From Maribacter antarcticus DSM 21422 (GTDB taxonomy: Bacteria > Bacteroidota > Bacteroidia > Flavobacteriales > Flavobacteriaceae): a stretch of 50,998 bases of DNA. Position 1 is the stretch's first letter. Each line of letters opens with the position of its first letter. Position numbers and translations under genes: made by a program. The notes under the pieces are model-generated. The model saw only the letters and a list, made by a program, of their open reading frames with translations, did no database searches and was not told the origin of the DNA. This document shows positions 10,501-19,661 of the stretch, one piece after another. The DNA is taken from positions 1 through 50,998 of the forward strand of contig NZ_JHZC01000021.1 in the NCBI RefSeq assembly GCF_000621125.1, written 5' to 3'.

Positions 10501-13500
10501 CAGCAGTAACAGAAACCACAGAGACCGTAAAATCGGCAGTACCTACTACCTGTATTCGTGCACGTTCATCATCCCTACAGTTTAAAGCATCTACAGCAAT
10601 GATAGTTGGGACTACAACTGTGGGCGGATTAATGGTTGGTACATTAAAAGTTGTTTGACAACCATTGCCATCTATTGCGTATACGGTAATATTCTGAGCT
10701 GCTCCATTATCTATAATCTCAAACGTTGGTGCCGTTTGATAATTAGAAAACCCTGTTATACTATACTGATATCCTGAGCCTAGCGTGCCAACGTCAACTA
10801 CCGAAACAGTAATAACGGTAGAACTAAATCTATTGGCCCTTGGTTCACAAGCAAAATCGGGAGCTGATGCCGTTATACTAAAATCAAGTGGATTATTGAT
10901 AGTGTGTATGGCAGAGGTACCTTCACATCCTCGTGCGGTCAATACTTGCACCTGATAATCACCTGCTAGCAGGTTTGAAAAAGATCCTGTATTGTTTCTG
11001 TCCTGTTCAGCGGAAGTCGTAAGGTTGTTTAAAATATAGGTTATTGGACTATCCTCAGAAGTAAATGGCACCAAAGTATTAGCTGGGCCTATCACCACTT
11101 CCACAGTCCCATCATTGGCATCACGACAGTTAATATCAGTAGCTGTTTCTGCTACTATAACCAGTTGAGCAGCCTGATTTAAATTAATATCAGTAACAGT
11201 AAATTCACAAAATCCGCTACCGTCATTTACAATCCTATCCGTAATTAATACTTCATAATTTCCAGGTTCCAAACTATTAAAAACGGAGTTATTTATTTGC
11301 GTAATTGGGCCTACAACTCCAGAATTATAATCCATACCTGTGAGGACAAAACTAAAATCGCCGCTACCACCAAAAGTAGTTATGGTGATTTCGCCATCTG
11401 CATCATTACAGGTAGATTCTGAGGTAAACCCACCAAAAGCAGAAAGGAAGTTAAACACAGTAGCGGTTCCCTGACTGGCACAGCCATTTGCATCAACGAC
11501 ATCTACAATATAATCACCCGGACTGCTTACCATATAGGTATACTCCCAAAAACTTCCTACTAAGTTAGCAGGTTGTTCATTTCCAGCCAGGGTAAATCTT
11601 GGTGTGTTTACGGTGTCAGGCATCCGAACCGTAATGTCAAAGGATGTAGACGTAGGATCGCACTGATTTATAACCGTAAACGTTGGAGCAGGCAAGTCTG
11701 GATCTAATCGTATAACAGTGGCAATATCAAATGAAGTACAACCGCTAGCATCCCTAACATAAACGTCGTAATCGCCTGCCGCTGCCACGAAAGTCGTTTC
11801 AATATCATAACCCGTAGGATATACAGGTTCTGGCGCTCCATTAACTATAAATGCATATTCATATGGGCCTCCACCACCTCCACGTCCCTGTACCGTAATT
11901 TGACCGAAGGCATTACAGATGGCTGGAACATCTGAAATGATATCAATTGCTGGTAAATTTTGGTCAATTACAATACCTACAGCAGCTCTACATGTATCTG
12001 TTAAATTAACTACAATTATCTGATAATCTCCTGGTAATTCTGGATGGGAACCAATAAAGGGTATAGCTACCGTGATCACCGACGGAATTAAAACAGTTGT
12101 CGTATTCGTATCATTATCTAGTAATTCTATCCGAAGCTCATTACCAATTACATACCCTGTAACCTCATACGTTATCTCCCCGTTCCTATTAAGGTCGCAG
12201 GCTCCTGGAGTTGAATTAGCCGTAATATCCAAAGTAGAAGGAGCGTCAATAGGAGGGATTTCTTGCTCATAAATACATCCTGTACCGGTATCCCTTACCT
12301 GAACCGTATAAGCGATACCAAATTGAATACCATCAGTAGTATTACTAAAAGTATGATCATTAAAACCTGGCGTATTGTTTAGCGGGTAGAACGATGGTTG
12401 TTGAATCAACCTTATTTCATAGGCGCCTGAACCTCCACTAACGCTAACCGCATAAGTAAACGCACTATCATCACAGGTTGGTGGAAGCGGCGGTGGTATT
12501 GGGGTTATCACCACTTCATTGGAGGTAATGGTAACAATATCAATATCAGTACAACCATTAGCATCAAGTGTAATAACCGTGTAATCCCCAGGAACCAAAT
12601 CGACATCCAAAATAGAAAGTGGGAATAATGAGGGATCTACATTCTCCTGCCTTACAATTTCCGTTCCTGTGGTATCCTCAATTCTAAAATCAAAATTAGC
12701 AAGACCATCCGTAACTCCATTAATTATGATTCCACCACTTAAGGTTCCACTACCATCGCATAAAGCAGGTTGCTCTGAAACGCTAGCATCTGGTGGCGTA
12801 GTATTATCCAGTACTATTATGGCATCATCAGGTACAGTCTCACAACCTCTAGAATCCCTAACGATATATGGATAGTTACCAACAGATAAATTGGAATACA
12901 CCGTTCGGTTACTCCAACCCAATCCGTTGAAATTGACTTCATATGGTGGAATGCCACTAGTAGCATTGGGCATAATAGTAACTACACCATTACTTGTTTC
13001 ACCGCAACTTACCGGTCTTATTATTACAGAGGCCGCTGCGTTATTAACAGATGGGTTTAGAATGAGAGGAGCTGAAGATGCCTCACATCCTGCGTTAGCA
13101 ACGTTATTATCAGTAATTCTAAAGATATAGGTGCCATCTACTGTCGTATCGTATAAAAACGTACTTGAGGTATATGGTACCGGTGCTCCAAACGTAGCTC
13201 CATTGTCAGCACTAACCTCATACATACCTGTTCCCGAAGCATACCCCCCCGTTACCTGTACTTGAATTTGTCCTGGGGTACCTCCACAAGGTATTTCAGT
13301 TACTATACTGGTATATATCCTTAGCTGCTGCGCTATAGTTATTGTAATGGAATCACTACAGTTATTAGCATCTACCACTTCAATAGTATAGTTGCCAGGG
13401 GTAAGATCTGTAAAAGTACCGTTTGGTTGTAAGGTACCTCCGTTTATTCTATATTGATGTGTTCCTAATGCTGCCGTACCTTCATTTGAAGTAACTACTG

Positions 13501-16207
13501 CGGTAGCACCCGTACTTGGAACATAACAAAAATTCGAGGCTGCATTATCCAAACTAAGTATGGGAGCATCTATTGGTGTTAAATCAAAAGTGAACGTATC
13601 CGTACAACCTTCGGCATCTTCCACCAATAATGTATAGGTACCGGCAAGGGTAAGATTATTAAAGGTTCTTCCTGATTTAGGACCAACGGAAGGCCCAGAA
13701 GGAGGGGTAAGCACATACCTGTTACCTCCCCAACCACCTGTATTATTAGCTCTTACTCTACCTACGTTGCCGTTGGCACAACTCATCGGAGTTACCGTGC
13801 TGCTGCTTAAATCAAGTAAAACTGCCTCTTCAATATCAAAAGAAGCCGTAGCCGTACATCCCGTGTCATCATCCGTTATCATGATAGCATATGTTCCAGC
13901 TCCGGATAAAGGTAAATCTACCTCGGTATCGTTTTGCGGTCCTATTACACCACCGCCGTTAATTTCATAGGTGTAGCTATTTGCAAACCCATCGACAATA
14001 AAAGTTCCTGTGCCATCCGAAGCACCATTACATACCCTTAAATCTCCTCCAGACATTACCCTTACACGAACAGAACTAACTATGACGGGACTAAATCCTT
14101 CTGTATAGGTACAGCCATTGTCATCGGTAATTCGAAATATATAGGAGGTACCGGTACTTAATCCTGTGATAATATTATTTGTATTGTCACCATCATTATC
14201 GAAGCCAGGCGTAGGGCTAATAACCTCATATCTTGCAATATTAACATTCGAAGTAGCTGTTAATATAACGTCTGAAGTTCCAACGGCACAATTCACATTG
14301 TCCTGCACAAAATTTAAATCTGTAGGAGGATCAACGTCTAAGATATCAATAGGCGTCAATTCTAAACGGCAGCCTCCTCCATCACGAATTATAGGGGTGT
14401 ACGTTCCAGTGGCTAAACCAGTATACGATGTGGTACTTGTGAAATTTACCCCATCGATACTAAACACATAACCACTTCCAGACCCCCCTGTAAAGGGTCC
14501 TACAAAGTCTATTTGTCCGCCAATAGTTCCGCCACTACCATCACAGGTAACATCGGATATTTTAGCTGCACTACCAGAAATAACACCAACATTAGTTACT
14601 GCCACAGTAGGCAAAGACAATACACATTCAAAACCACCTTGTTGGTACCGAACTTCAATATCTGGGTAGTTACCCGCTGGCACGGAAATCTGTGGTGTGC
14701 TCACCCATGCATCTCCCGAATTTACCCTAAAGGAAAGGTTATACCCCCTAGCATCGTTAACCGTAAAATCGATTTGGGCACCTCCATTACTACAGGTACC
14801 GTCAAAACCACTAGCTGTAATATCCGGCGGCAATAATTCTTCTACATTAGAAGAGGCTGTAATACTACAGCCATTACTATCGGTAATTATAAAATCGTAG
14901 GTTCCTGCGGATGTAACATTGAATACAGTAGTTCCAGAATTGCTGACTGCATCTCCAAAAGAAGGTTGTACAGCCCCTCCATTTACAGTAAAAGTATAGG
15001 GCGCTGAGCCTCCGTTGGTATTTAAAGTAATATCCACGTCACTAATTGTAGCACAACCAAAACTGCTGTTCACCTCGGTTGATGCATCCATGGCATTTAA
15101 GCCAGCTCCTATTCGTATAGGATTACCAGAGGTGTCCAAAGATTGCCTAGGGGGGTTAATCCCATTTAAGGGATCTCCTGTACATTGTTGTGTCTCTACC
15201 TGAACGGTATACGTTCCAAAACCTACTGCGGAAAAGGTATATGGATTATCTGGAATAAAAGCGGTAAACTCCTGCGCAACACCGCCTGAATTTAGCAAGG
15301 TGTATTTGTATGGGCCGGGCACATTAGTTGCCGTTACCGTAATACTTCCCGTATCCCCACTACATTGGGCATCTACAAATGTTGCCTGAATGCCAATATC
15401 TAGTTTATTAATGATAATTGGTTCATAAGGATATTCACAAGTGTTAGCCGTATTCTGAAGCCTTGCCCTAACATGATATGTTCCAGATCCTAGGTTTTGA
15501 AATATAGGGCCTTGCCAAGAAGTACCACCATCCATACTAAATTCATAGGCACTAGACAAATTGGTAATCTGTATTCTACCTAATACGCCACAAATATTAT
15601 CTTGTTTTACAAACGTTTGGGTAATGTTGCTTTTCTTTACCTTAAAATAAAAGGTTTGACCGTCGGCAACAACTATAAATTCTGCTCCTGTTGCTGCTGG
15701 AATAGTACTGGCATCCAAATTAAATGTAGCTCCTGTCGCTACTTCAGTATAACAAGAACCGGTATTGGGGCAATCTTCATTAATATCTGGTGTACATGAA
15801 CCGCCCAAAATTTGCCAAGAAACAGCACCGTATGGTCCTCCTGAAAGACTAATGGTACGATCATCATAATCGCCGCAAAGATTAAACCGAGCTACTGTAA
15901 ATCCTTGAACACTACAACCCACTTCTTCATCTGCACCTTGTATGATAGTAGAGAACATAGGAGCTGATGGCGTAATGCTACCAATGGAGATTTTATTAAA
16001 TTTATTTTGAGTGTGGACTAAAGTTAAACTGTTGTATTCGGCAGTTTTAGAATCAACGTCATTACCTCCCCCTACTTTTTTAAGTACACTGGCAACTTCT
16101 TCAAAAATCACATGGACTTTATAATTTGCAATAGCGGAAGAACCGATTGCCGATACTAGTATCAGCAACAAGGCATACAGCGTATACCACGGTTTTTTTG
16201 AGCGCAT
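7589..16207 (-). CDS. Giant SprB-like adhesin with T9SS type B sorting domain
   Basis: A cell-surface protein of 2872 residues. Residues 1-28 form a signal peptide or membrane segment. From about residue 85 to 2750 there are roughly 28 degenerate repeats of about 85-100 residues. Each opens with a cysteine in a pattern like xxCxGxxDGxI and closes with a beta-strand block such as GTYEILILDENGC, as in SprB repeats. The end holds a type B (gliding-motility) sorting domain: FFTPDGDNLNDIWSV, IYDRYGRVV, SGWDGTYDGS, GDYWYVI. Secretion by T9SS and a role in adhesion or gliding are inferred from SprB of Flavobacterium johnsoniae. No sprC/sprD/sprF genes flank it, so it is not in the classical spr operon arrangement. 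Confidence 0.88.
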   Translation of the reverse strand: MRSKKPWYTLYALLLILVSAIGSSAIANYKVHVIFEEVASVLKKVGGGNDVDSKTAEYNSLTLVHTQNKFNKISIGSITPSAPMFSTIIQGADEEVGCSVQGFTVARFNLCGDYDDRTISLSGGPYGAVSWQILGGSCTPDINEDCPNTGSCYTEVATGATFNLDASTIPAATGAEFIVVADGQTFYFKVKKSNITQTFVKQDNICGVLGRIQITNLSSAYEFSMDGGTSWQGPIFQNLGSGTYHVRARLQNTANTCEYPYEPIIINKLDIGIQATFVDAQCSGDTGSITVTATNVPGPYKYTLLNSGGVAQEFTAFIPDNPYTFSAVGFGTYTVQVETQQCTGDPLNGINPPRQSLDTSGNPIRIGAGLNAMDASTEVNSSFGCATISDVDITLNTNGGSAPYTFTVNGGAVQPSFGDAVSNSGTTVFNVTSAGTYDFIITDSNGCSITASSNVEELLPPDITASGFDGTCSNGGAQIDFTVNDARGYNLSFRVNSGDAWVSTPQISVPAGNYPDIEVRYQQGGFECVLSLPTVAVTNVGVISGSAAKISDVTCDGSGGTIGGQIDFVGPFTGGSGSGYVFSIDGVNFTSTTSYTGLATGTYTPIIRDGGGCRLELTPIDILDVDPPTDLNFVQDNVNCAVGTSDVILTATSNVNIARYEVISPTPGFDNDGDNTNNIITGLSTGTSYIFRITDDNGCTYTEGFSPVIVSSVRVRVMSGGDLRVCNGASDGTGTFIVDGFANSYTYEINGGGVIGPQNDTEVDLPLSGAGTYAIMITDDDTGCTATASFDIEEAVLLDLSSSTVTPMSCANGNVGRVRANNTGGWGGNRYVLTPPSGPSVGPKSGRTFNNLTLAGTYTLLVEDAEGCTDTFTFDLTPIDAPILSLDNAASNFCYVPSTGATAVVTSNEGTAALGTHQYRINGGTLQPNGTFTDLTPGNYTIEVVDANNCSDSITITIAQQLRIYTSIVTEIPCGGTPGQIQVQVTGGYASGTGMYEVSADNGATFGAPVPYTSSTFLYDTTVDGTYIFRITDNNVANAGCEASSAPLILNPSVNNAAASVIIRPVSCGETSNGVVTIMPNATSGIPPYEVNFNGLGWSNRTVYSNLSVGNYPYIVRDSRGCETVPDDAIIVLDNTTPPDASVSEQPALCDGSGTLSGGIIINGVTDGLANFDFRIEDTTGTEIVRQENVDPSLFPLSILDVDLVPGDYTVITLDANGCTDIDIVTITSNEVVITPIPPPLPPTCDDSAFTYAVSVSGGSGAYEIRLIQQPSFYPLNNTPGFNDHTFSNTTDGIQFGIAYTVQVRDTGTGCIYEQEIPPIDAPSTLDITANSTPGACDLNRNGEITYEVTGYVIGNELRIELLDNDTNTTTVLIPSVITVAIPFIGSHPELPGDYQIIVVNLTDTCRAAVGIVIDQNLPAIDIISDVPAICNAFGQITVQGRGGGGGPYEYAFIVNGAPEPVYPTGYDIETTFVAAAGDYDVYVRDASGCTSFDIATVIRLDPDLPAPTFTVINQCDPTSTSFDITVRMPDTVNTPRFTLAGNEQPANLVGSFWEYTYMVSSPGDYIVDVVDANGCASQGTATVFNFLSAFGGFTSESTCNDADGEITITTFGGSGDFSFVLTGMDYNSGVVGPITQINNSVFNSLEPGNYEVLITDRIVNDGSGFCEFTVTDINLNQAAQLVIVAETATDINCRDANDGTVEVVIGPANTLVPFTSEDSPITYILNNLTTSAEQDRNNTGSFSNLLAGDYQVQVLTARGCEGTSAIHTINNPLDFSITASAPDFACEPRANRFSSTVITVSVVDVGTLGSGYQYSITGFSNYQTAPTFEIIDNGAAQNITVYAIDGNGCQTTFNVPTINPPTVVVPTIIAVDALNCRDDERARIQVVGTADFTVSVVSVTAVLPVTNTPGDNFADIFLPAAGDYLFEITDNSGGCTYPLPTHTVNEPIPPLVLISEANPVSCFGANDGELFIEITDYIGTFDYTVYMANDTARTTPIANGSFDTNNFPDINGHAARILGLRGGNLIVEVVSTAMPFCSNDSNVTNIRTPNGALQVSAVQVGNVGCGNTNGEIEAIGQGGWDAFPYEYRLMQSADAGATYSTEVAPFSTINEFTGLAFGFYQVEITDAEGCIVSFDIELEEVPQIDAGIRQPQGLDCPNGNNAVLETFDSSTGDAITATPGATGGLAGAGYNYRLLYLNGNDNTNIHSTSGLQNSPTFIGASGGFISAGWYAIEVSSSFDCLFVTAPYFVNPPPPIEPLLLQTRVPGCGGYGEMRLSIENPDPLFNYQYLPIENGVAIGTYVDMLGTSVLIPGVQGITYQFDVRKINILSICLPVRSNGITMTDATGITILPNLPDDISCASELDGRIESFVNGGVGDDLFYLYMGDPVDAFSPAVSATLVRGPQADGTFEGLPQGAAYYIAVTSGAACMDVVGPFEIERPDPIIFDANPTPVTCNGGEDGTITVAVLSGGVGLTQFAIAPNFNEFFIDSGTPGVYTFEGLATGTYEILILDENGCFEKDFITVTEPDELQVINIQTTPELCVGANDGRAIFEFIGGTPFNDLLVSTNPYFEYKVEMIDPIDETGTGTFAPYVGELLENLQGGASYVISVQDANFCATTELFTVGIGVNLTAEPIVQYGCEGIFPNSTVTVQLQDNSLMNDVMFALDPVDPTDAITALAGVDNVWGNLPAGDHIVYVYHQNGCAIFVEFSVDAYDPLTLTAIKTGPNEMEVAAEGGFGGYEYFFNGDSYGDMNTFTTNESMTVNARVVDANGCIVEVAVPFEFTGMLDIPNFFTPDGDNLNDIWSVKNKEFFPNIEVRIYDRYGRVVANLKEISGWDGTYDGSEVPTGDYWYVINANNKEKQRYVGHFTLYR

Positions 16208-16346
16208 AGGTTAAGTCGAGTTTTGGTAAGAACGTTATCGATTTGGGATCTTTAAGATTCTTTGGTGTAATTATTTGTACTTATAATTTCTGTTTATATT
16301 TAAAAAATAATTATGATACCTTATAACATAATTCTAACGTTGGCTT

Positions 16347-17471
16347 ATGAAAAATAGTATGCTTTCCTTGTATTTATTCGTTATAACACTTAATTTATCT
16401 TGCGCTCAAGACTTTGAAAATAAAGTTATTACACCAGAAAATGTTCCTTTTATGGCTGAGCTGTTCATCGATGAGCTACAGATTCCATGGGGCTTTGCGT
16501 TCCTTCCAGACAGCAGTGTTTTAATTACAGAAAAATCTGGCGAATTAATTCATTTTTCTAATGGAAAAAAGTTGATAATCGGTAATACACCTGAAGTTTA
16601 TCAACGCGGGCAAGGCGGACTTTTGGATGTGAAATTACATCCTAATTATGGGGAGAACGGATGGCTTTATCTCTCATATACCTCAGAGGAAGGAGATGCA
16701 AAAGGTGGTAATACAGCTATCATGCGAGCAAAATTGAAAGACAATGCTTTGGTTGAAAACCAATTGCTGTATAAAGCGGGTCCAAATACCACCAAAGGCC
16801 AGCATTTTGGCTCAAGGATTACGTTTGATAGGGAAGGGTACCTCTATTTTTCCGTTGGTGACCGGGGCGCTAGAGACGATAACCCGCAAGATGTCACTCG
16901 TGATTGCGGTAAAATCTATCGATTGATGGATGACGGCAGTGTACCAAAAGACAACCCTTTCGTTGGAAAAGATGGAGCAAAAACCGCTATATACAGCTAC
17001 GGACATAGAAATCCTCAAGGATTGATTACACACCCAGGAACAGGAGAAATCTGGGACCACGAGCACGGCCCAAGAGGGGGTGATGAAATAAATATTATTA
17101 AGAAAGGTGCCAATTTCGGCTGGCCATTGATTACCTATGGCATTAACTACAGCGGGACACGTATTACCGAAAAGAAAGAAATGGAAGGGATGGAGCAACC
17201 TCTGCACTATTGGGTTCCTTCAATAGCTCCAAGTGGTATGGCTTTTGTAACCTCTAACAAATATACAGATTGGAAAGGCAGTTTATTGGTGGGATCGCTG
17301 GCGTTTCAATATTTGGAACGTTTGGTTATGGATGGTACTAAGGTTATTTCTAGAGAAAAACTTATGGAAGGTGAAGGACGAGTGAGAGATGTAAGAGAAG
17401 GACCAGACGGACTTATTTACGTAGCCATAGAAGGCAAGGGCATTTATAAACTAGTGCCTAAAAACGACTAG
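16347..17471 (+). CDS. PQQ-dependent sugar dehydrogenase (glucose/sorbosone dehydrogenase family)
   Basis: Predicted soluble aldose dehydrogenase of the GSDH beta-propeller family, 374 residues, close to the usual size. Evidence: the opening blade (LQIPWGFAFLPDSSVLITEK), the RGQGGLLDVKLHPNY segment, GSRITFDREGYLYFSVGDRG, and the active-site region GHRNPQGL followed by EHGPRGGDEINII, which in the family contributes catalytic His and PQQ/Ca ligands. The first 20 residues are a signal peptide ending at SCAQ, cut either as a lipoprotein or by signal peptidase I. The next gene starts 3 bp later and is a c-type cytochrome, a natural electron acceptor for a periplasmic quinoprotein. Confidence 0.9.
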   Translation: MKNSMLSLYLFVITLNLSCAQDFENKVITPENVPFMAELFIDELQIPWGFAFLPDSSVLITEKSGELIHFSNGKKLIIGNTPEVYQRGQGGLLDVKLHPNYGENGWLYLSYTSEEGDAKGGNTAIMRAKLKDNALVENQLLYKAGPNTTKGQHFGSRITFDREGYLYFSVGDRGARDDNPQDVTRDCGKIYRLMDDGSVPKDNPFVGKDGAKTAIYSYGHRNPQGLITHPGTGEIWDHEHGPRGGDEINIIKKGANFGWPLITYGINYSGTRITEKKEMEGMEQPLHYWVPSIAPSGMAFVTSNKYTDWKGSLLVGSLAFQYLERLVMDGTKVISREKLMEGEGRVRDVREGPDGLIYVAIEGKGIYKLVPKND

Positions 17472-17474
17472 TTT

Positions 17475-17876
17475 ATGAAAATACTTATACCTATATACCT
17501 TATTGCTGTTGTTTTTAGCAGCGTGTTTCTGTTTCAAGACTCTGAATTAAAGGAGAGCATGAAACGCGGTAGAGAAATCTACACAGATTTTTGTGTAACC
17601 TGCCATTTACAAAAAGGGGAAGGTGTTGCGTATACTTTTCCGCCATTAGCGCGTTCGGATTATCTTATGAACGAAAAAAGAGAGAGCATAAAAGCTATAA
17701 AATATGGCTTACAGGGTGAGATTACTGTAAACGGAATAACCTATAACAGCGCTATGGCTGACCTAGGTCTAGAAGACGAGGAAGTGGCTGATGTGATGAA
17801 CTATATCTCCAACTCTTGGGGAAACACCTCCGATAGCATCGTAACAGAAAAAGAAGTAGCTAGCATTCAGAAGTAG
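17475..17876 (+). CDS. Small c-type cytochrome, partner of the sugar dehydrogenase
   Basis: A monohaem cytochrome c of 133 residues. A hydrophobic signal or anchor spans about residues 3-20, and the haem site is CVTCH (Cys40 to His44). A distal Met is expected. Candidates are Met65 in RSDYLM or the Met in the NSAMADLG segment, which sits where class I cytochromes usually have their axial Met. The C-terminal helix (VADVMNYISNSWG) is typical. It starts 3 bp after the dehydrogenase stop, so the two are almost certainly one operon. The inferred role is accepting electrons from the PQQ enzyme in the periplasm. Confidence 0.88.
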   Translation: MKILIPIYLIAVVFSSVFLFQDSELKESMKRGREIYTDFCVTCHLQKGEGVAYTFPPLARSDYLMNEKRESIKAIKYGLQGEITVNGITYNSAMADLGLEDEEVADVMNYISNSWGNTSDSIVTEKEVASIQK

Positions 17877-17915
17877 TTTTAGTCAAACAGGTTATTAAGT
17901 TAAGCCTACAAATAA

Positions 17916-17943
17916 ATCCTATTATCAAATCTGATAATAGGAT
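17916..17943. terminator. Bidirectional hairpin between convergent genes
   Basis: A 12-bp perfect stem (ATCCTATTATCA and TGATAATAGGAT) with loop AATC. It lies between the stop of the cytochrome gene (+) and the stop of murQ (-). T-rich sequence follows on both strands (CTATTTATA and TTATTTG), so it probably serves both. Confidence 0.65.
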
Positions 17944-17973
17944 CTATTTATAAGACAAGAAAGGTATTATCAT

Positions 17974-18786
17974 TTACTTAGGGCCAGCCTCCAATGCATT
18001 TTTTACAGACCCGTGGGTTTTCAACAACTTTTCAGCTTCCTCGTAATCAACCCCTAATCCTTCTACGATATAGCGGGTACCACGATCAACTAACTTATCA
18101 TTGGTTAGTTGCATATTTACCATTTTATTCCCTTTTACCTTTCCAATTTTAATCATTAAGGCCGTTGATATCATGTTCAAAACCAATTTTTGAGACGTCC
18201 CACTTTTCATTCTCGTACTTCCCGTCAAAAACTCCGGACCAACATTTACCGCAATGGCGATGTCTACCGCTTCGGTAACTGGGGAACCAGGATTATTGGT
18301 TATACATGCGGTCAGTATATTTTCTGCCCTGGCCATTTTTAATCCACCTATAACATAAGGCGTAGTTCCTGATGCAGCTATACCAACAAGTACATCATTT
18401 GTATTAATGTTATGTGCTTTTAAGTCCAACCAAGCCTGTTGTGTATCATCTTCGGCATTTTCTACCGCTTTTCGAATGGCAGTATCTCCCCCAGCAATAA
18501 TTCCAACAACACGTTCGTGAGGCAAACCAAACGTAGGCGGAATTTCGGAGGCATCCAGAACACCCAATCGTCCGCTTGTTCCGGCACCTATATAAAACAA
18601 TCGTCCACCCTTTTCAAAACGCTCACTCAAAGCATCAACCAGTTTGGAGACTTGCGGTATCACTTTTTCAACGGCAAAGGCAATCTTCTTATCTTCATCG
18701 TTCATGGATTGTAAAATGGTCTTGGTGTCCATTTGATCCAAGTCATTATAATGTGATGGGGTCTCTGTAATTTTTGTATACTTCAT
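17974..18786 (-). CDS. murQ: N-acetylmuramic acid 6-phosphate etherase
   Basis: Cleaves the lactyl ether of MurNAc-6-phosphate to give GlcNAc-6-phosphate and D-lactate in cytoplasmic murein recycling. It has 270 residues, somewhat shorter than the E. coli enzyme. SIS-domain sugar-phosphate loops are clear: FYIGAGTSGRLGVLDASE (about 64-81, with the catalytic Glu81 at its end), AASGTTPYVIGG, and TGSTRMKSGTSQKLVLN. A second acidic residue, expected in the segment AVENAEDD, matches the other catalytic Glu of the family. It is preceded by a DeoR-type regulator gene on the same strand with only 7 bp between them, so the two are co-transcribed. It faces the rest of the recycling cluster across the shared regulatory region. 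Confidence 0.95.
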   Translation of the reverse strand: MKYTKITETPSHYNDLDQMDTKTILQSMNDEDKKIAFAVEKVIPQVSKLVDALSERFEKGGRLFYIGAGTSGRLGVLDASEIPPTFGLPHERVVGIIAGGDTAIRKAVENAEDDTQQAWLDLKAHNINTNDVLVGIAASGTTPYVIGGLKMARAENILTACITNNPGSPVTEAVDIAIAVNVGPEFLTGSTRMKSGTSQKLVLNMISTALMIKIGKVKGNKMVNMQLTNDKLVDRGTRYIVEGLGVDYEEAEKLLKTHGSVKNALEAGPK

Positions 18787-18793
18787 TTTATAC

Positions 18794-19543
18794 TTATAAA
18801 ATTTTTATATCATTGTTTTTGAATGCGCTTAACAAGTCATTATTTGGGTCTAACTCGGTAATCATGGTGTTTATAGTATTGATATCGCAAGTTTTATAGC
18901 GGTGTTGAGAGTTTAGTTTTTCTGAAATAGATAATAGAACTGTTTTTTTGGAAGCTTTAATTACCGCTTTTTTAATCTGTACAATATCCCAATCAAACTC
19001 TGTGAGCCCGAACATGGCATCTACATAACCTGTACCTATAAAACTAAAATCTACCCTAATTTCCGCTAGATTATGAATGGTATTCGCGCCTATTGCAATT
19101 TGAGACTCTTTTGCAATTTGTCCCCCAATCATAATTACAGTAACATTTGGCTTGTTGGACAATTCCATAGCTACGGCTAAACTAATGGTAAAACAAGTAA
19201 GGTCTAAATTTTCCGGAATAAGCTGCGCCAATTCTAAACAAGTCGTACCTCCATCGATAAAAACGACTGCGCCATCCTTAAGCATAGCTGCTGCTTTTTG
19301 GGCGATGACTCTTTTCTGATCTACTGCATAGATATTTTGGTTTCTAGCACTATTGGTCGTAAATCCTAAAGAAATGGCACCCCCATGAACCTTTCTTAGT
19401 TTTTTATTCAAATCCAGTTCTTTCACGTCCCGTCGAATAGTATCTATAGAGACATCTAGGGTTTCGGCAATATCGGTCAACAGAATCCTGTTATGAAGCT
19501 CTACCTCACTTAAAATAGTCTGTTGTCTTTCTTCTTTTAACAT
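18794..19543 (-). CDS. DeoR/GlpR family transcriptional regulator of the murein-recycling cluster
   Basis: A 249-residue repressor-type regulator. The N-terminal DeoR helix-turn-helix spans about residues 1-56 (LTDIAETLDVSIDTIRRDV, then LRKVHGGA). The C-terminal DeoRC sugar-phosphate sensor domain includes IDGGTTCLELA and FIGTGYVDAMFGLTE. It is the first gene of a two-gene transcript with murQ and diverges from nagB. Family members respond to phosphorylated sugars. By context the likely effector is GlcNAc-6-P, MurNAc-6-P or GlcN-6-P, and the likely targets are its own promoter and nagB through the repeated motif at 19587-19674. The effector is inferred, not seen. Confidence 0.88.
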   Translation of the reverse strand: MLKEERQQTILSEVELHNRILLTDIAETLDVSIDTIRRDVKELDLNKKLRKVHGGAISLGFTTNSARNQNIYAVDQKRVIAQKAAAMLKDGAVVFIDGGTTCLELAQLIPENLDLTCFTISLAVAMELSNKPNVTVIMIGGQIAKESQIAIGANTIHNLAEIRVDFSFIGTGYVDAMFGLTEFDWDIVQIKKAVIKASKKTVLLSISEKLNSQHRYKTCDINTINTMITELDPNNDLLSAFKNNDIKIL

Positions 19544-19563
19544 GATATATTCTAAATTTCAAT

Positions 19564-19571
19564 CAAAGATA
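19564..19571 (-). promoter_or_regulatory. -7 box of the deoR-murQ promoter (TATCTTTG)
   Basis: A perfect match to the Bacteroidota -7 consensus TAnnTTTG on the minus strand, 20 nt before the ATG of the DeoR-type gene. No convincing -33 TTG was found at the usual distance. Confidence 0.6.
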
Positions 19572-19586
19572 GTAAAAATAAAAAAA

Positions 19587-19595
19587 TGCTGTTTT
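19587..19595 (-). promoter_or_regulatory. Inverted operator half-site (TGCTGTTTT)
   Basis: On the plus strand this reads TGCTGTTTT, the reverse complement of the AAAACAGCA end of the two direct copies at 19640 and 19662. It lies immediately upstream of the -7 box for the deoR-type gene, inside its core promoter, a position suited to autorepression. Confidence 0.5.
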
Positions 19596-19639
19596 ATTCT
19601 ATAATCAGATATAAAAGTAGTTTTTTATTTATGTAAAAT

Positions 19640-19652
19640 GCAAAAAACAGCA
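19640..19652 (+). promoter_or_regulatory. Candidate DeoR operator, copy 1 (GCAAAAAACAGCA)
   Basis: A 13-nt motif repeated exactly 22 bp downstream (about two helical turns), with an inverted partial copy at 19587. All copies lie in the divergent region between the DeoR-type gene and nagB. It is a probable binding site for the neighbouring regulator. Confidence 0.55.
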
Positions 19653-19661
19653 AGATAAATA

